DNA from: JANQQN01 sp964519665
Lineage (GTDB): Bacteria > Myxococcota > Kuafuiibacteriia > Kuafuiibacteriales > Kuafuiibacteriaceae
Length of the DNA: 64,000 nucleotides
Direction of reading: 5' to 3'
Assembly (NCBI GenBank): GCA_964519665.1
Contig: CAZFIV010000007.1
Coordinates: 62,001 to 126,000, forward strand
Shown here: positions 49,181-58,959 of the stretch, in pieces
Numbering within the stretch: position 1 is the stretch's first letter
How the letters are laid out: every line of letters starts with the position of its first letter
Notes under the pieces: model-generated
The model's database searches: none
What the model was told of the DNA's origin: nothing
What the model saw: the letters and a program-made list of their open reading frames with translations, nothing else
Translations under genes and position numbers: made by a program

Positions 49181-50677
49181 GTGAGCGAGGAAACGCGGAC
49201 CGGAGCATCTTTCGCGGCGCGTCTCGGTTTCTGGGCAGGCCTCGCGGCAGGAAGCTGGACGATCGGTCTCGCGCCGCTTCTGCCTCGGCCCGACGGGTTG
49301 AGCGTCAGTGCTTTTTACTTGATCGGGGTGACTCTGATCGTCGGGATCTGGTGGATCACCGAAGCCTTGCCCTTAGGGGCGACCGCATTGATTCCAGCCG
49401 CCGCCTTTCCTCTGCTCGGGGTCGCGAGTGCCGACGAGGTCTCCCCCGCTTACGCTTCACCTTTCATCTTGCTTCTCCTCGGCGGGTTTTTGTTGGCCAT
49501 GGCGGTCGAACGGTCGGGCGTTCACCGAAGGTTGGCCTTGAACATTTTGCTCAGGGTCGGGACATCGCCTCGGCGCCTGGTCCTCGGTTTCGCCATCGCG
49601 GCCGCGATCCTCTCGATGTGGATCTCGAACACCGCCACGACCCTCATCATGATGCCGGTCGCCCTGGCGATCGCGGATCGCTCGGCGGAAAAAGGGAGAG
49701 CGTTCGGAGTCGGCGTCTTATTGGCTGTCGCGTATGGAGCATCGGTGGGCGGTATGGCGACGCCGGTCGGTACCCCCCCCAACCTGATTGCGATGGAGCA
49801 CCTCGAGGCCCGCTTCCCGGATGGGCCGACCCTCAACTTCGTGACCTGGTCATTTCGGGCCGTGCCCGTGGTGCTAGTCATCATCCCCGTTGTCTGGCTG
49901 AGCCTTGTCTATGTTTACCCTAGGATAAGCCGGGACCTCGACCTGGGCGCTCGAACGCTGATCTTGCGCGAGCTGCAGCTTCTCGGCCCCTGGCGTCCGG
50001 CCGAGGTCCGGTCCCTGGCGGTCTTCGGTCTCGCCGCCATCCTATGGGTCACCCGACCGGAGATCCTGATCAGCGAATCGTTGAGGTATCCCGGTTGGGC
50101 GGAGTGGCTGGAGATGCCGGGCGCCAAAGACGCCACGGTTGCGTTACTGGTCGCGGTGATCGCGTTTGCGGTCCCTTCGGGAGAGGCCAGCGAAGCTCCC
50201 GGAACCCCGCTCTTGCCCTGGAGTACGGCTCAGCAGGCGCCGTGGGGCTTGGTCCTTCTGTTCGGGGGAGGCGTCGCCCTGTCTAAGGGGTTCGACAAGA
50301 CCGGGCTCTCATCTTTCCTCGGCCACTACCTGGCCGAGTTCGCCAGCGTCGGCTCCGTCAAGTTCGTGGCGATATCCGCTCTCTCGGCGACTTTCGGCAC
50401 CGAGATCATCAGTAATACGGCTCTCGCCAACATCACGATGCCGATCTTGGCCTCGACGGCTCAACAGGCGAGCCTCGACCCCCGAGTGCTTCTGGTACCG
50501 GTGGCCATGGCCTGCTCATGCGCATTCATGATGCCTGCCGCCACCGGTCCGAACGCGATCGTGTTCGGGACCGGCAAGATCCGAATTCACGAGATGGTCC
50601 GGGCGGGCTTCCTTGCCAATTGGGCCGCGTGGCTCATTATCGTTGGCTTCACCGCGATCTTTCTCGCCCTTCCATAA
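49181..50677 (+). CDS. DASS/SLC13-family sodium:anion symporter
   Basis: A 498-residue inner-membrane transporter with 11-12 predicted helices. Both repeat signatures with SNT motifs are visible: WISNTATTLIMMP and IISNTALANITMPIL. GTPPNLIA and GPNAIVFGTG form the anion and sodium sites. The family carries di- and tricarboxylates or sulfate. The substrate cannot be told. GTG 49181 is the start, 4 bp after the S1 gene's stop. Confidence 0.88.
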   Translation: MSEETRTGASFAARLGFWAGLAAGSWTIGLAPLLPRPDGLSVSAFYLIGVTLIVGIWWITEALPLGATALIPAAAFPLLGVASADEVSPAYASPFILLLLGGFLLAMAVERSGVHRRLALNILLRVGTSPRRLVLGFAIAAAILSMWISNTATTLIMMPVALAIADRSAEKGRAFGVGVLLAVAYGASVGGMATPVGTPPNLIAMEHLEARFPDGPTLNFVTWSFRAVPVVLVIIPVVWLSLVYVYPRISRDLDLGARTLILRELQLLGPWRPAEVRSLAVFGLAAILWVTRPEILISESLRYPGWAEWLEMPGAKDATVALLVAVIAFAVPSGEASEAPGTPLLPWSTAQQAPWGLVLLFGGGVALSKGFDKTGLSSFLGHYLAEFASVGSVKFVAISALSATFGTEIISNTALANITMPILASTAQQASLDPRVLLVPVAMACSCAFMMPAATGPNAIVFGTGKIRIHEMVRAGFLANWAAWLIIVGFTAIFLALP

Positions 50678-50822
50678 CTTTGCAGGACATCGAAAGACGC
50701 CCCGGCGCCGTCTTGGCGCTTTTCGCGCTTGACGGCGGGGGCGGCTTCGCCGCTCGTCGGTTGCGTCGGGGCCGCAGCGCGCTCCGGTTGCACTTGTCGC
50801 GCTCGTGCCACTTAATACGGAC

Positions 50823-51368
50823 ATGAAATTGTCTGCCCGTCTGTTGACCATCGTTGGCCTCATGACTGCCGTGCTGCTAGGGGCGGTAGGCTGCGGATTG
50901 ATAAGCACCGACTTCGAAGGTGATGTGAGCATCACCCTCGACTTCTTCGAACCGGACGATAACACCTACCAAGGGGTAGAGCGGGTCGACCCCAACGACT
51001 ACGACGACTACCGAGATAACCGAGACCGCATCGAAGAAGGTGAGATCATCGGCATCACGGTGACCTTCGTCGACGTTCCGCCGGAGAACGCCGCAACGTA
51101 CGGTTTCGGCCAGATCGACGTCAAACGCGCTGACGAGCCCGATTCGGCCTACATCACGGCGGTTGGCGAGTGGAACGAGATCCCGATCGCCACCGACAAC
51201 AGCTTCCCGGTTGACCTTTCGCCGACTGCGAAGGGCGCGGTAGACGATATTCTTTTCGGCAGTTCTCCGGGCGCGATCGACCTCCGAATCGTCGGTTTTG
51301 CAGATACCGCGACGATCTCGTTCACGGCCCGGATCACGGTTGAGCTGCGATTTACGGCTGGGATCTGA
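50823..51368 (+). CDS. predicted lipoprotein, unknown function
   Basis: A 181-residue protein. The signal peptide ends in LLGAVGC (Cys24), a fair lipobox. The mature part is acidic, with Asp/Glu-rich stretches (DPNDYDDYRDNRDRIEEG) and beta-rich segments. No family is recognised. ATG 50823 begins the signal peptide; the frame extends to 50805. It stands between the transporter and the sigma factor. Confidence 0.65.
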   Translation: MKLSARLLTIVGLMTAVLLGAVGCGLISTDFEGDVSITLDFFEPDDNTYQGVERVDPNDYDDYRDNRDRIEEGEIIGITVTFVDVPPENAATYGFGQIDVKRADEPDSAYITAVGEWNEIPIATDNSFPVDLSPTAKGAVDDILFGSSPGAIDLRIVGFADTATISFTARITVELRFTAGI

Positions 51369-51445
51369 GCCGGTTCATCCAAACCCGACTCCTGCGCAGG
51401 AACGTTGGTTGACGCAGCGGGAGCGGGGGCCAAGATCTCCGGTAC

Positions 51446-52681
51446 ATGCCGAGAGTTGGCGAAAAACCCCAGGCCGGCGGCGCCCTCCCTTCGGACGGGC
51501 CGTCGGGCCATGAGCCAGCCGAGGCCTCGGCGGACGGAAGTGTGAAGGCTCCCGAGAAGTCGACGAGGGGCAAGCGGAAGGCTCGGGTCCGTAAAGCTCC
51601 GCCTAAACCCGCTCCCGAGCCGGAGCGCGACGCCGAGGTCGAAGAATCGGACGCCGATGAGGTCGACGCTCTCGGCCAGGTCGATGAACCCGAAGAAGAG
51701 GTCGATACGCCCGAAGACGTCGTCCTGGACGTCGGGTCACTTCCGACGCTTCCGAGCCTGCCGTCTCCATCCGGTGCTTCAGTCCCGGCCCGTCGTCTCA
51801 AGGACGGCGTTCGACGAACCTCCGCCCTCGACGCTTTTTTGCAAGAGATGGGGCGTTACCCCGTCCTGTCCACCGAGGAAGAGCGCGAGCTGACGCTCCG
51901 GTACTACGAAGACCGAGACCCGGCCGCGGCGCGGAAGCTGGTGGTCCACAATCTGCGCCTGGTCGTCAAGATGGCCTACAAGTATCGACGGGCGTGGGCC
52001 AGCGTGCTCGACCTCATCCAGGAGGGAAATGTCGGGCTGGTCGAGGCCGTGCAGCGTTTCGACCCCTTCAAGGGAGCCAAGTTCTCGACGTACGCCACGT
52101 TCTGGATTCGGGCGTATATGCTTCGCTACCTGCTCGAGCACTCCCGGACCGTCCGCATCTCCCGGACCCGGGTCGGGCGCAAGCTATTCTTCCAGCTTGC
52201 CAAAGAGCGCGCCAAGCTCAGAGCTCAGGGCATCGACCCGGGCCCCAAGCTGCTGGCGGAGCGACTTGGCGTGAAGGAAGAAGACCTCGAAGAGGTTGTC
52301 CGGCACATGGACCAGCCCGAAATCCGACTGGATGCACCCGCCCACAGCGACGAAGCGCAGGGCAGCACCATTCTCGACACGATGAGGACGGAAGAGGCCA
52401 GTCCGGAGGCCGAGGCCTTCCGACGCGCCTTCTCGGAGGATGTGAGCGAAGCGTTGGATGAGTTCGCGGCGACCTTGACCGATGAACGGGAAAAGGAAGC
52501 GTGGTCGCAGCACCTCATGTCGGAGAACCCGGCCTCTCTGTCCGAGCTTGGTCAGAAGTTTGGGGTCACCAAACAGCGGATGGGGCAGATCGTGGCCGGG
52601 ATGCGCAAGCGCCTCAAGAACCACTTGATCGAGCGTTTGGGGCCGGATGTCGAGCTTGGGTATCACCTAGATCCCGAATAG
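51446..52681 (+). CDS. RpoH (sigma-32)-type sigma factor with N-terminal extension
   Basis: A 411-residue sigma factor. Residues 1-125 are an acidic/basic disordered extension. The core begins near QEMGRYPVLSTEEE. Region 2 has NLRLVVKMAYKY, DLIQEGNVGLVEAVQRFDP, and FSTYATFWIRAYMLRYLLEHSR. The RpoH-like box RKLFFQLAKE follows, with region 4 at the end (SLSELGQKFGVTKQRMGQIVAGMRKRLK). RpoH normally directs heat-shock genes, but the extension and several substitutions make a paralogue possible. Confidence 0.88.
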   Translation: MPRVGEKPQAGGALPSDGPSGHEPAEASADGSVKAPEKSTRGKRKARVRKAPPKPAPEPERDAEVEESDADEVDALGQVDEPEEEVDTPEDVVLDVGSLPTLPSLPSPSGASVPARRLKDGVRRTSALDAFLQEMGRYPVLSTEEERELTLRYYEDRDPAAARKLVVHNLRLVVKMAYKYRRAWASVLDLIQEGNVGLVEAVQRFDPFKGAKFSTYATFWIRAYMLRYLLEHSRTVRISRTRVGRKLFFQLAKERAKLRAQGIDPGPKLLAERLGVKEEDLEEVVRHMDQPEIRLDAPAHSDEAQGSTILDTMRTEEASPEAEAFRRAFSEDVSEALDEFAATLTDEREKEAWSQHLMSENPASLSELGQKFGVTKQRMGQIVAGMRKRLKNHLIERLGPDVELGYHLDPE

Positions 52682-52713
52682 CGTTCCGCCGATCAGTCTC
52701 GAAACGACAATCG

Positions 52714-52763
52714 TTGCGGTGTAGGTTCGGAAGTCACTTGCGGTAAGTCACTGGTTTTCAGTG
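52714..52763. promoter_or_regulatory. interleaved direct repeats and a hairpin before the pilin operon
   Basis: Upstream of the first pilin start, TTGCGGT occurs at 52714 and 52738, and AAGTCACT at 52731 and 52745. The inverted repeat CACTG-GTTTT-CAGTG lies at 52749-52763. The interleaved repeats look like a regulator site. The stretch is 104 bp long between the sigma-factor stop and the pilin start. Confidence 0.4.
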
Positions 52764-52785
52764 CGGCTCCGATCTGGAATGAGCC

Positions 52786-53412
52786 GTGCTTAGCAGCACG
52801 TCGATGCGCCGGCGTGGCTGCAAAAGAGGCTTCACCCTAGTGGAGCTCGTCGTCACGGTGGCGGTGATCGCGATTCTCGTGTCGATCGCCGCCTACACGC
52901 TGGTGCGGAGCCGACGGCGCATCAATCTCGAGCGCGCCAACCTCCAGGTCAAAGGTCTGCTGGAGCAGGCGCGTTCCTTGTCGGCCATCGCCGGCTCGCG
53001 GGTAGGCACGAATCGTATCGTGTACGGGCCGGGCTGCACCGACGAGGCTGCGGCATCGCCCGGCGATCCCACCCAGTGGCAACTTTGGGTGCGTTTCGCC
53101 GGCAACACCCTGCAGGTGCCAACCCGGGTTCAAGACGCCGGCAACGATACTCTCGTGGTGTCGTGCACGACCTTCAATGTCGCGACGGCGACCGGCAACC
53201 AAGGCGTCTTTGCGGTACCGACGGCGGCGGGGGACCTCGCTTTTTCGCCGTCCGGTCGGGTGGTGCTCCGCGGCATACCCGGGCCGTACGCCTACTTTCA
53301 GATCAGCGATCCGACCGACGCCAAGCGGTTCGGGGTCCGGGTGCTGCCGTCCGGGGTCGTGTGCCAGTCATCCGTCGCCGCGGGGCCCCCTTGGTGTGAC
53401 GAGAGCCCGTAG
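52786..53412 (+). CDS. Type IV minor pilin (FimT/GspH-like)
   Basis: A 208-residue prepilin. After a basic leader the prepilin peptidase site is RG/FTLVELVV at about residues 14-16, then a hydrophobic helix. The mature part has two Cys pairs and a beta-rich domain as in FimT/GspH. GTG 52786 is the first start and ATG 52804 is an alternative. It begins a five-gene minor-pilin/PilY1 operon, and pilus assembly and adhesion are the likely roles. Confidence 0.87.
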   Translation: MLSSTSMRRRGCKRGFTLVELVVTVAVIAILVSIAAYTLVRSRRRINLERANLQVKGLLEQARSLSAIAGSRVGTNRIVYGPGCTDEAAASPGDPTQWQLWVRFAGNTLQVPTRVQDAGNDTLVVSCTTFNVATATGNQGVFAVPTAAGDLAFSPSGRVVLRGIPGPYAYFQISDPTDAKRFGVRVLPSGVVCQSSVAAGPPWCDESP

Positions 53413-53414
53413 AG

Positions 53415-53993
53415 ATGCGTCGACGTCAATCATCCACGACCCGGGGCATGACCCTCCTGGAAGCGGTGATCTCCGTTCTGATTCTCGTCATCGGCGTGGC
53501 TGCCTTGATGGGGATGATCATCAACGTAGAGAACGCCAACAAGAGCATGGCTCTGCAGCACTCGTCGCTGGATGTCTTCGCTCGGCTGTCGGCCCAGATC
53601 CGGGATGCGGAGTGCGATTTCTTTCCGGTCACGGGTCTTCAGCCCGGCACCAGCGATCCAGCCTTTCTTCCAGGGGCGCCGCCCACCGCCGGTGCGAACG
53701 GGCAGTGGATTCTGGCCCCGCTGACTGACTCCAGCATTACCCTCGTCGGCGACGGAACGACCAATCCGGCCCTGGCGGACTACGTGCCGGCGATCCGAGT
53801 CGCCTATCGAGTGCGGCCCGAGATCAACCTCAACGCGGCGCCCGCATTTCAGGTCGACGTTCAGGTCCGTCAGATCATGCGCAACCCGGTGCAGGACGAC
53901 ATCAACTTCTTGGACGGCTATTGGGTTCGCGTCTATCCGGTCCAGAAGCTCTGCAACGCGCGTGGCACGGCGACCCAGCGAGGTGAGTACTGA
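53415..53993 (+). CDS. pilV: Type IV minor pilin PilV-like
   Basis: A 192-residue prepilin with the leader site TRG/MTLLEAVISVLIL (about residues 10-24), a Met in place of the usual Phe at +1, and the Glu at +5. The helix continues with GVAALMGMI. The globular part is PilV-like, with a Cys in AECDFF and one near the end. It begins 2 bp after the first pilin gene and its stop shares a base with the pilW start. Confidence 0.82.
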   Translation: MRRRQSSTTRGMTLLEAVISVLILVIGVAALMGMIINVENANKSMALQHSSLDVFARLSAQIRDAECDFFPVTGLQPGTSDPAFLPGAPPTAGANGQWILAPLTDSSITLVGDGTTNPALADYVPAIRVAYRVRPEINLNAAPAFQVDVQVRQIMRNPVQDDINFLDGYWVRVYPVQKLCNARGTATQRGEY

Positions 53994-55165
53994 TGCCGCG
54001 GAGCCATCGACAAGCTGGCTTTACCTTGGTCGAGATGATGGTCGCCCTGTTGGTCGGGGTGATCAGCGTGGTGGTGGCCGCGAAGGTGGCGCAGGTCGTT
54101 ATTCGTCAGGCGGCCCAAGGGCAGCAAGCGACCGATTTCAACTCGCGGAGTCGGTTGCTCGGTCGGCAGCTTCGGGCCGATCTGCGGGCCGCCGGCTTCG
54201 GTTCGACGGGTGCGGTCGCCGTCGACGCGACCATCGCGCCTTGGAACGCGGGCATGACCATCGCGGTCAACGGCAAGCCGGCCATTCCCGCCGTCAGCGG
54301 CGTCAACAACCTGGCCGCCGGCACCATCTCGGGCACGCCGATTCAGCCCAACTCGGACGCGATGATGGTTGTGGTGCCCAATGCTGGCCTCTCTGGCGTC
54401 ACCGCGGACTGGACGGCGCAGGGCAGCAACACCATCATCCTCGGCCTTCCGCCGACCAACCCCGTCCCGGCGGTTCAGCCCCTGGCGAGCTGCACGACTG
54501 GGATGGTGTACGTCGTCGACCATACGGCGCCCAACGGCGCTGGCCGGGCCCAATTGCTCGAGATGCAGGGCATCGCAGGCCCCAACCTGACGACGGTCGG
54601 AGTCCTTCAGTTCACCTTGGCGCCCGGCTCCAGCGTCATGTGTGCTCGCTTGTCGACGTACTGGCTCGACGCCAACGGCTGGCTGCACCGCACCGATTTT
54701 GGGACCGGAGCCGCGCCGACCCCACTGGGAGGCGGACCGGTGTTCGTCGATGCCAATCAAGTCGGGGCCGATCTGATCGCGCCCGGCGTCGCCGACCTTC
54801 AGATCGCCTACCGGTTCTCGTCCGAGGTCTATACCAGCGCTGGCCTGGGGCTGCCCGCGGTGACCAACCTGCCGGCGCAATGGGCCTTCGAAGGGCAAGG
54901 GGCCAATATCAACGGGATGATCACCGGGGATCCAGCCAACTGGTTCGAGGCGCGGCGGGTTCGCTTCAATGCCCTGGTGCGGACCTTGCGGAGCGTCGAT
55001 GCAAGGACGCCGGAGGTTCGCAACCGACTATCGAGGGAGGATGGCGTGCCGACCAACCTGCAACGTCCGCTGCGGGCGGAGTGGGTGACCACTGTCGAGG
55101 CCCTCACCAATCTCCGCTACTTCGATTACGGCGCGCCGCAAGGTGTGGCCCCGCAGCCGTTCTAG
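53993..55165 (+). CDS. pilW: Type IV minor pilin PilW-like
   Basis: A 390-residue prepilin with the leader site QAG/FTLVEMMVALLVGV at about residues 8-21 and the Glu at +5. The rest is a large, mostly beta domain of PilW type. The start overlaps the pilV stop in TGATG. A 567-residue open frame in another register over this gene is a shadow caused by high GC. Confidence 0.83.
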   Translation: MPRSHRQAGFTLVEMMVALLVGVISVVVAAKVAQVVIRQAAQGQQATDFNSRSRLLGRQLRADLRAAGFGSTGAVAVDATIAPWNAGMTIAVNGKPAIPAVSGVNNLAAGTISGTPIQPNSDAMMVVVPNAGLSGVTADWTAQGSNTIILGLPPTNPVPAVQPLASCTTGMVYVVDHTAPNGAGRAQLLEMQGIAGPNLTTVGVLQFTLAPGSSVMCARLSTYWLDANGWLHRTDFGTGAAPTPLGGGPVFVDANQVGADLIAPGVADLQIAYRFSSEVYTSAGLGLPAVTNLPAQWAFEGQGANINGMITGDPANWFEARRVRFNALVRTLRSVDARTPEVRNRLSREDGVPTNLQRPLRAEWVTTVEALTNLRYFDYGAPQGVAPQPF

Positions 55166-55174
55166 GTGCTCACC

Positions 55175-55738
55175 ATGAAGAGTCGTCGACCCCACCCCAA
55201 GCCCGGCTCGCGTCGCGGCGACCGAGGCTTTGCCCTGTTTGCGGTCATCATTCTGATGGCGGTCATGACCGCGGCGGTCGCTCTCGCGCTCGACGACGCC
55301 GTCACCTCGGTGCGCAACTCGAGCGGAATTCGGGCGTCGGAGATGATCAAGTCGGGCCTGGACCGCGGGGTGAACGTCGCGATGCTCAGCTTGCAGGACT
55401 CCGACCCGACCGGGCTTCTCGACGATCCGGCCCAGTACGACTTGTTTGCGGGCGCGACGCCCCAGACGGGCGCAACCGAGCTCATCGATCCGCTCGGCGC
55501 ACCGCTGAGCTTTCCGTACCCAGACCAGGGTCCCTACGCCAATCAGTACACGGTCCGGGTGGGCCTGCGCCCAGGACAAAGAACGCGCGCCCCGACCGGG
55601 GAGAACGTCAACAAGGCCTTCGGTCAGATTTTCGAGATACAGGTCGGGGTGGCCGCCACGGGTAACGCGGTCCCCCCCGCCGAGCAGCGGGTCTCCGTGG
55701 GGGTTCTGATTCCCCGTCGGATTTCCCACGCGAATTGA
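55175..55738 (+). CDS. pilX: Type IV pilus assembly protein PilX-like
   Basis: A 187-residue protein from ATG 55175 (GTG 55166 is also possible, directly after the pilW stop). The basic leader ends in DRGFALFAVIILMAVMTAAV, a PilX-like prepilin segment that lacks the usual Glu5. The body has no Cys. It lies between pilW and pilY1, the normal PilX position. Confidence 0.75.
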   Translation: MKSRRPHPKPGSRRGDRGFALFAVIILMAVMTAAVALALDDAVTSVRNSSGIRASEMIKSGLDRGVNVAMLSLQDSDPTGLLDDPAQYDLFAGATPQTGATELIDPLGAPLSFPYPDQGPYANQYTVRVGLRPGQRTRAPTGENVNKAFGQIFEIQVGVAATGNAVPPAEQRVSVGVLIPRRISHAN

Positions 55739-55767
55739 ACGCGAGTTGAGAGAGGGAGCAGATCACC

Positions 55768-58700
55768 ATGAGGATCCGGCACATTGTCCTGGTCGCGGCG
55801 GGGTTGGCCTTTTGGCCCGGTGCTGAGGCCCGCGCTGAATTCTGGACGGCCTTGGACACCGAACCCAAGCCGAACGTCGTCATCGCCGTCGACTCATCCG
55901 TTACGATGGGCATCGAACCCAACGCCTGCGGTGGCAATCACCGTTGCCACGCGAACCCGTTCAATACCCGGACGCGGTTGAGCGTCGCGAAGCGCGACCT
56001 GCTGGCCACGATTCCTTCCTTTCAGGACTACTTCGCGTTCGGTGGGTTCCGGTACCGCGGTTGTGGCTCGGCGCGCGTGCAGAGCCGCATCATTCCCAAC
56101 AATCAGGATCTAGAGGGCTCGTTCAACGCGACCTACAATATGATTCAGAACACCGGGCACTGTAATAGCTCGGAGCGCCGCTTTCCGGGCGGACAGTCCC
56201 CTTCGTCCGGCTGCATTACCCCCACGGCCAACTGTTCCGGTGACCAAGCGATCCTGACCCAGATGGCCAACAATGGAGTGCCGGGCGTCAACGTGACCCC
56301 TCCCGCCAACTACTCGGCTCCGGTCGCCTGCGATATCCCGGGCGCGCCGGCTTTGAACATCACGGTGGAGTCGTTGGTGGCGGGTCGACTCGGCACTGCG
56401 GGCTTCAACTGGCCGAGCTTCGGCGGCACGCCCGACCGGTTGACCGTGCAGGCCGACCTCTGCACTCCGCTCGAAGCTGAGCTGTTGCGGATTCGTTCCG
56501 ATATCCAGACGTGCACCTCGACGCCCACCGACGCGTGGGACATGAGCTTCTTGGGCGGCAACTGGTGTGATGCGACGACGATCGCCAACACGCTGTGCCA
56601 GCCGGGCAGCCTCTTTTACGGGACCTGCGTGTGCGACGCCGGCATTCCGGGTTGCAACGCAGGGGTGATTCCGCGCTCCGACTGCAACGTGATGCTGACG
56701 TGGAAGGCCCGCCAACAGGTCGCGGTATGCGAGACTTACAGCCCCAACTCATTCGGCGACTTCTACATGAACCACTGGACGCAGGCCGACAACATCGCGC
56801 GCGGGGGCGGCCCGGCCTTCTGTCGGGAGAACGTGTCGCTGTTCCTAACCGACGGTGCGTACGGCAACCGGGCCGGGGTCGTGGCCGAGGCCTTCAACGC
56901 GCAGCCGTTCTACCGATCAGCGGATGCGCTCTCGAATATGTTCGTGTTCCACATCTCGAACTCGTTCCGACGGCATGCCAACCAGATGATGTACGAGGTC
57001 TCCGGCCATCGCGAGCCGGTGGCTTTCCGGGCTCAGAACCGGCCCCGGATGCAGGAGTCGTTCAGCAAGGTCCTCAGCCGCATCTACAAGGGGGTGTACA
57101 GCGGCGCTTCCCTCACGCTCGACCCCATCGAACGGCGGGCGGTCATTCACTCGTTCACCGTCCCCGGTTTCGATTCGACGGGTACCGTTGGCGTCACCGA
57201 CACCTACCTGGGGTTCCCGTCGCGCTTGTCGGTGCACGCGGTTCGACCGGACGGTGTGGTCGAGCCCATCCCCCTGTACGAAACGGACGAGCAGAGTCGG
57301 GTCAGCGCCGGCACCAACGGTTGCGGACCGATCCAAGTCCCCGCCAGCTTGACGACCGATATGGCGTACCCCGGGGTTCGTCATTCGGACCTGCTCGGGC
57401 CCGGTCGTGAATTCCGAAACCGCGTACCGCGGACTGTGAACATCACCGGCAGTCGCACCGACCGCGACGGTGACGGCAACCCCGACACCCACGTGCCGTT
57501 GACCTACGGTTACAGCTTTGGCCTGGGCCAGAGCACCCCGCTGATCGTGGACGCGCCTCAGGACGTCCCGACGGGCGGTGGGACGCCCGCCGACGCCTAC
57601 AATCACCTGCAGACCACCCGAAATCGTCCTCGCGTCATTTACTACCAGTCGAACGGTTACGTGATCGGCGTGCACGGCGGTGACTACGACGCAACCCCCG
57701 GCTTCTTCGGCGATCGCGCGTACGCCTTCCAGTATGACGACAGCCGCAACTACGCGGGCAGCGAGGTCTTCCGATATCGTCCGGACGGCTGGTTCACGGC
57801 CACCGATACCCGCTTCAACTACGAGTTCAACGACGTGGTTCAGCAGCCGCTCATGACCGGGGAGTTGATCGCCCGCGAGATCTACGTCGACGGTGCCTAC
57901 CGGACGGTGTTGCTCGGTAATCAGGGCAAGGAAGGTCGCGGCTACTTTGCCATCGACATCACGAATCCCTGCACGAACCCGGGGATGGTGAGCGAGTGGC
58001 TGTTGCCGGCGGGTAGCTACGCCAGCGGCGAGCCGAATCTCTATGAGTTCCCGATCAATAACGCGCCGTTCCGACGGCCCGTGCTGGTCGCGACGAGTGG
58101 TCTCGAAGCGACCAACAACGCGATCTACGCGTACGACATCGCCAACGGGGCCCTGGTCTCGTCGCAGCCGCTGCCGGCGCGCGCCGACCACTCGTACCCG
58201 ACGGCGCCGGTTTGCGTCGACGCTTCCGGTGAAGGCGTGGTGACGCACTGCTATGCATTGCGTTCGGATGGCTTCTTGGCTCGGGTCGAAGTCACCCTGA
58301 CGGGCCTGCAGCCCGCCGTTGACGTGACCCCGCGGGATGCGTCCAACAATGTCGTGACCCAGGCGCCGGGCCGAACCTTCTACACCCAACCGGTCGTGTT
58401 CTTCGACAATGACGGAGCGGTTGCCTTGGTGTTCGGGTCGGGCGACTACCAGAACCTTACCCAGGTCAGCGGAACCAACTATGTCTACAAGGTTCGGGAT
58501 GAAAACACCCGACGGGTAGGTGTTCCCGCGGGCCCCACCGGGGTGGCCCAGGTCTGCGCGCCCGACGGCGTCGGTAACACGCACGGTATCTTCCGGCTCG
58601 GGGCGGGCGAGCGACTCATCAGCAAGCCGATCGTTGAGGGGGGGCTCGTCGCCTGGACGACTTACGTGTCCCGCACGACCGGTTGTACGTCCGGTGATGG

Positions 58701-58950
58701 GTACGCGTACATCATGAACTACGAGACCTGCTCGGATGCCGTGACCAACGGGCCCCGCCCGGTTGCGATCCCGATCGGTCCCGGCCTGCCCACAGCGCCG
58801 ACGCTCCACCAGCAAGGCCAGCGTCTGTTGGTCAATACCTCGGCCGGTCCGACCGCGGCGCAGGTGGCCAACTTGGGGGTGAATACGGTCGGCAACGGCC
58901 GTCCGCTTCTCAAGCGCTTGTACTGGCGCCTCGAGATGAACAGCCAGTAG
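55768..58950 (+). CDS. pilY1: PilY1-like pilus tip / assembly protein
   Basis: A 1060-residue exported protein. The signal peptide (MRIRHIVLVAAGLAFWPGAEARA) leads to an N-terminal VWA-like domain with DSSVTM, many Cys residues (for example CGGNHRC and CVCDAGIPGC), then a C-terminal beta-propeller domain as in PilY1. The calcium-binding loop DRDGDGNPD lies in the propeller entry, as in PilY1's integrin-like site. GAGGGAGCAG precedes ATG 55768. PilY1 caps type IV pili and drives adhesion and retraction control. The 873-residue minus-strand open frame over this gene is a shadow. Confidence 0.9.
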   Translation: MRIRHIVLVAAGLAFWPGAEARAEFWTALDTEPKPNVVIAVDSSVTMGIEPNACGGNHRCHANPFNTRTRLSVAKRDLLATIPSFQDYFAFGGFRYRGCGSARVQSRIIPNNQDLEGSFNATYNMIQNTGHCNSSERRFPGGQSPSSGCITPTANCSGDQAILTQMANNGVPGVNVTPPANYSAPVACDIPGAPALNITVESLVAGRLGTAGFNWPSFGGTPDRLTVQADLCTPLEAELLRIRSDIQTCTSTPTDAWDMSFLGGNWCDATTIANTLCQPGSLFYGTCVCDAGIPGCNAGVIPRSDCNVMLTWKARQQVAVCETYSPNSFGDFYMNHWTQADNIARGGGPAFCRENVSLFLTDGAYGNRAGVVAEAFNAQPFYRSADALSNMFVFHISNSFRRHANQMMYEVSGHREPVAFRAQNRPRMQESFSKVLSRIYKGVYSGASLTLDPIERRAVIHSFTVPGFDSTGTVGVTDTYLGFPSRLSVHAVRPDGVVEPIPLYETDEQSRVSAGTNGCGPIQVPASLTTDMAYPGVRHSDLLGPGREFRNRVPRTVNITGSRTDRDGDGNPDTHVPLTYGYSFGLGQSTPLIVDAPQDVPTGGGTPADAYNHLQTTRNRPRVIYYQSNGYVIGVHGGDYDATPGFFGDRAYAFQYDDSRNYAGSEVFRYRPDGWFTATDTRFNYEFNDVVQQPLMTGELIAREIYVDGAYRTVLLGNQGKEGRGYFAIDITNPCTNPGMVSEWLLPAGSYASGEPNLYEFPINNAPFRRPVLVATSGLEATNNAIYAYDIANGALVSSQPLPARADHSYPTAPVCVDASGEGVVTHCYALRSDGFLARVEVTLTGLQPAVDVTPRDASNNVVTQAPGRTFYTQPVVFFDNDGAVALVFGSGDYQNLTQVSGTNYVYKVRDENTRRVGVPAGPTGVAQVCAPDGVGNTHGIFRLGAGERLISKPIVEGGLVAWTTYVSRTTGCTSGDGYAYIMNYETCSDAVTNGPRPVAIPIGPGLPTAPTLHQQGQRLLVNTSAGPTAAQVANLGVNTVGNGRPLLKRLYWRLEMNSQ

Positions 58951-58959
58951 AGTTCGCCC

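Noticed and set aside
53962..55665. 567-residue plus-strand open frame overlapping pilW and pilX
   Set aside because: It is in the wrong register relative to pilW, which has a prepilin leader, and its product is Arg/Gly/Ser-rich low complexity.
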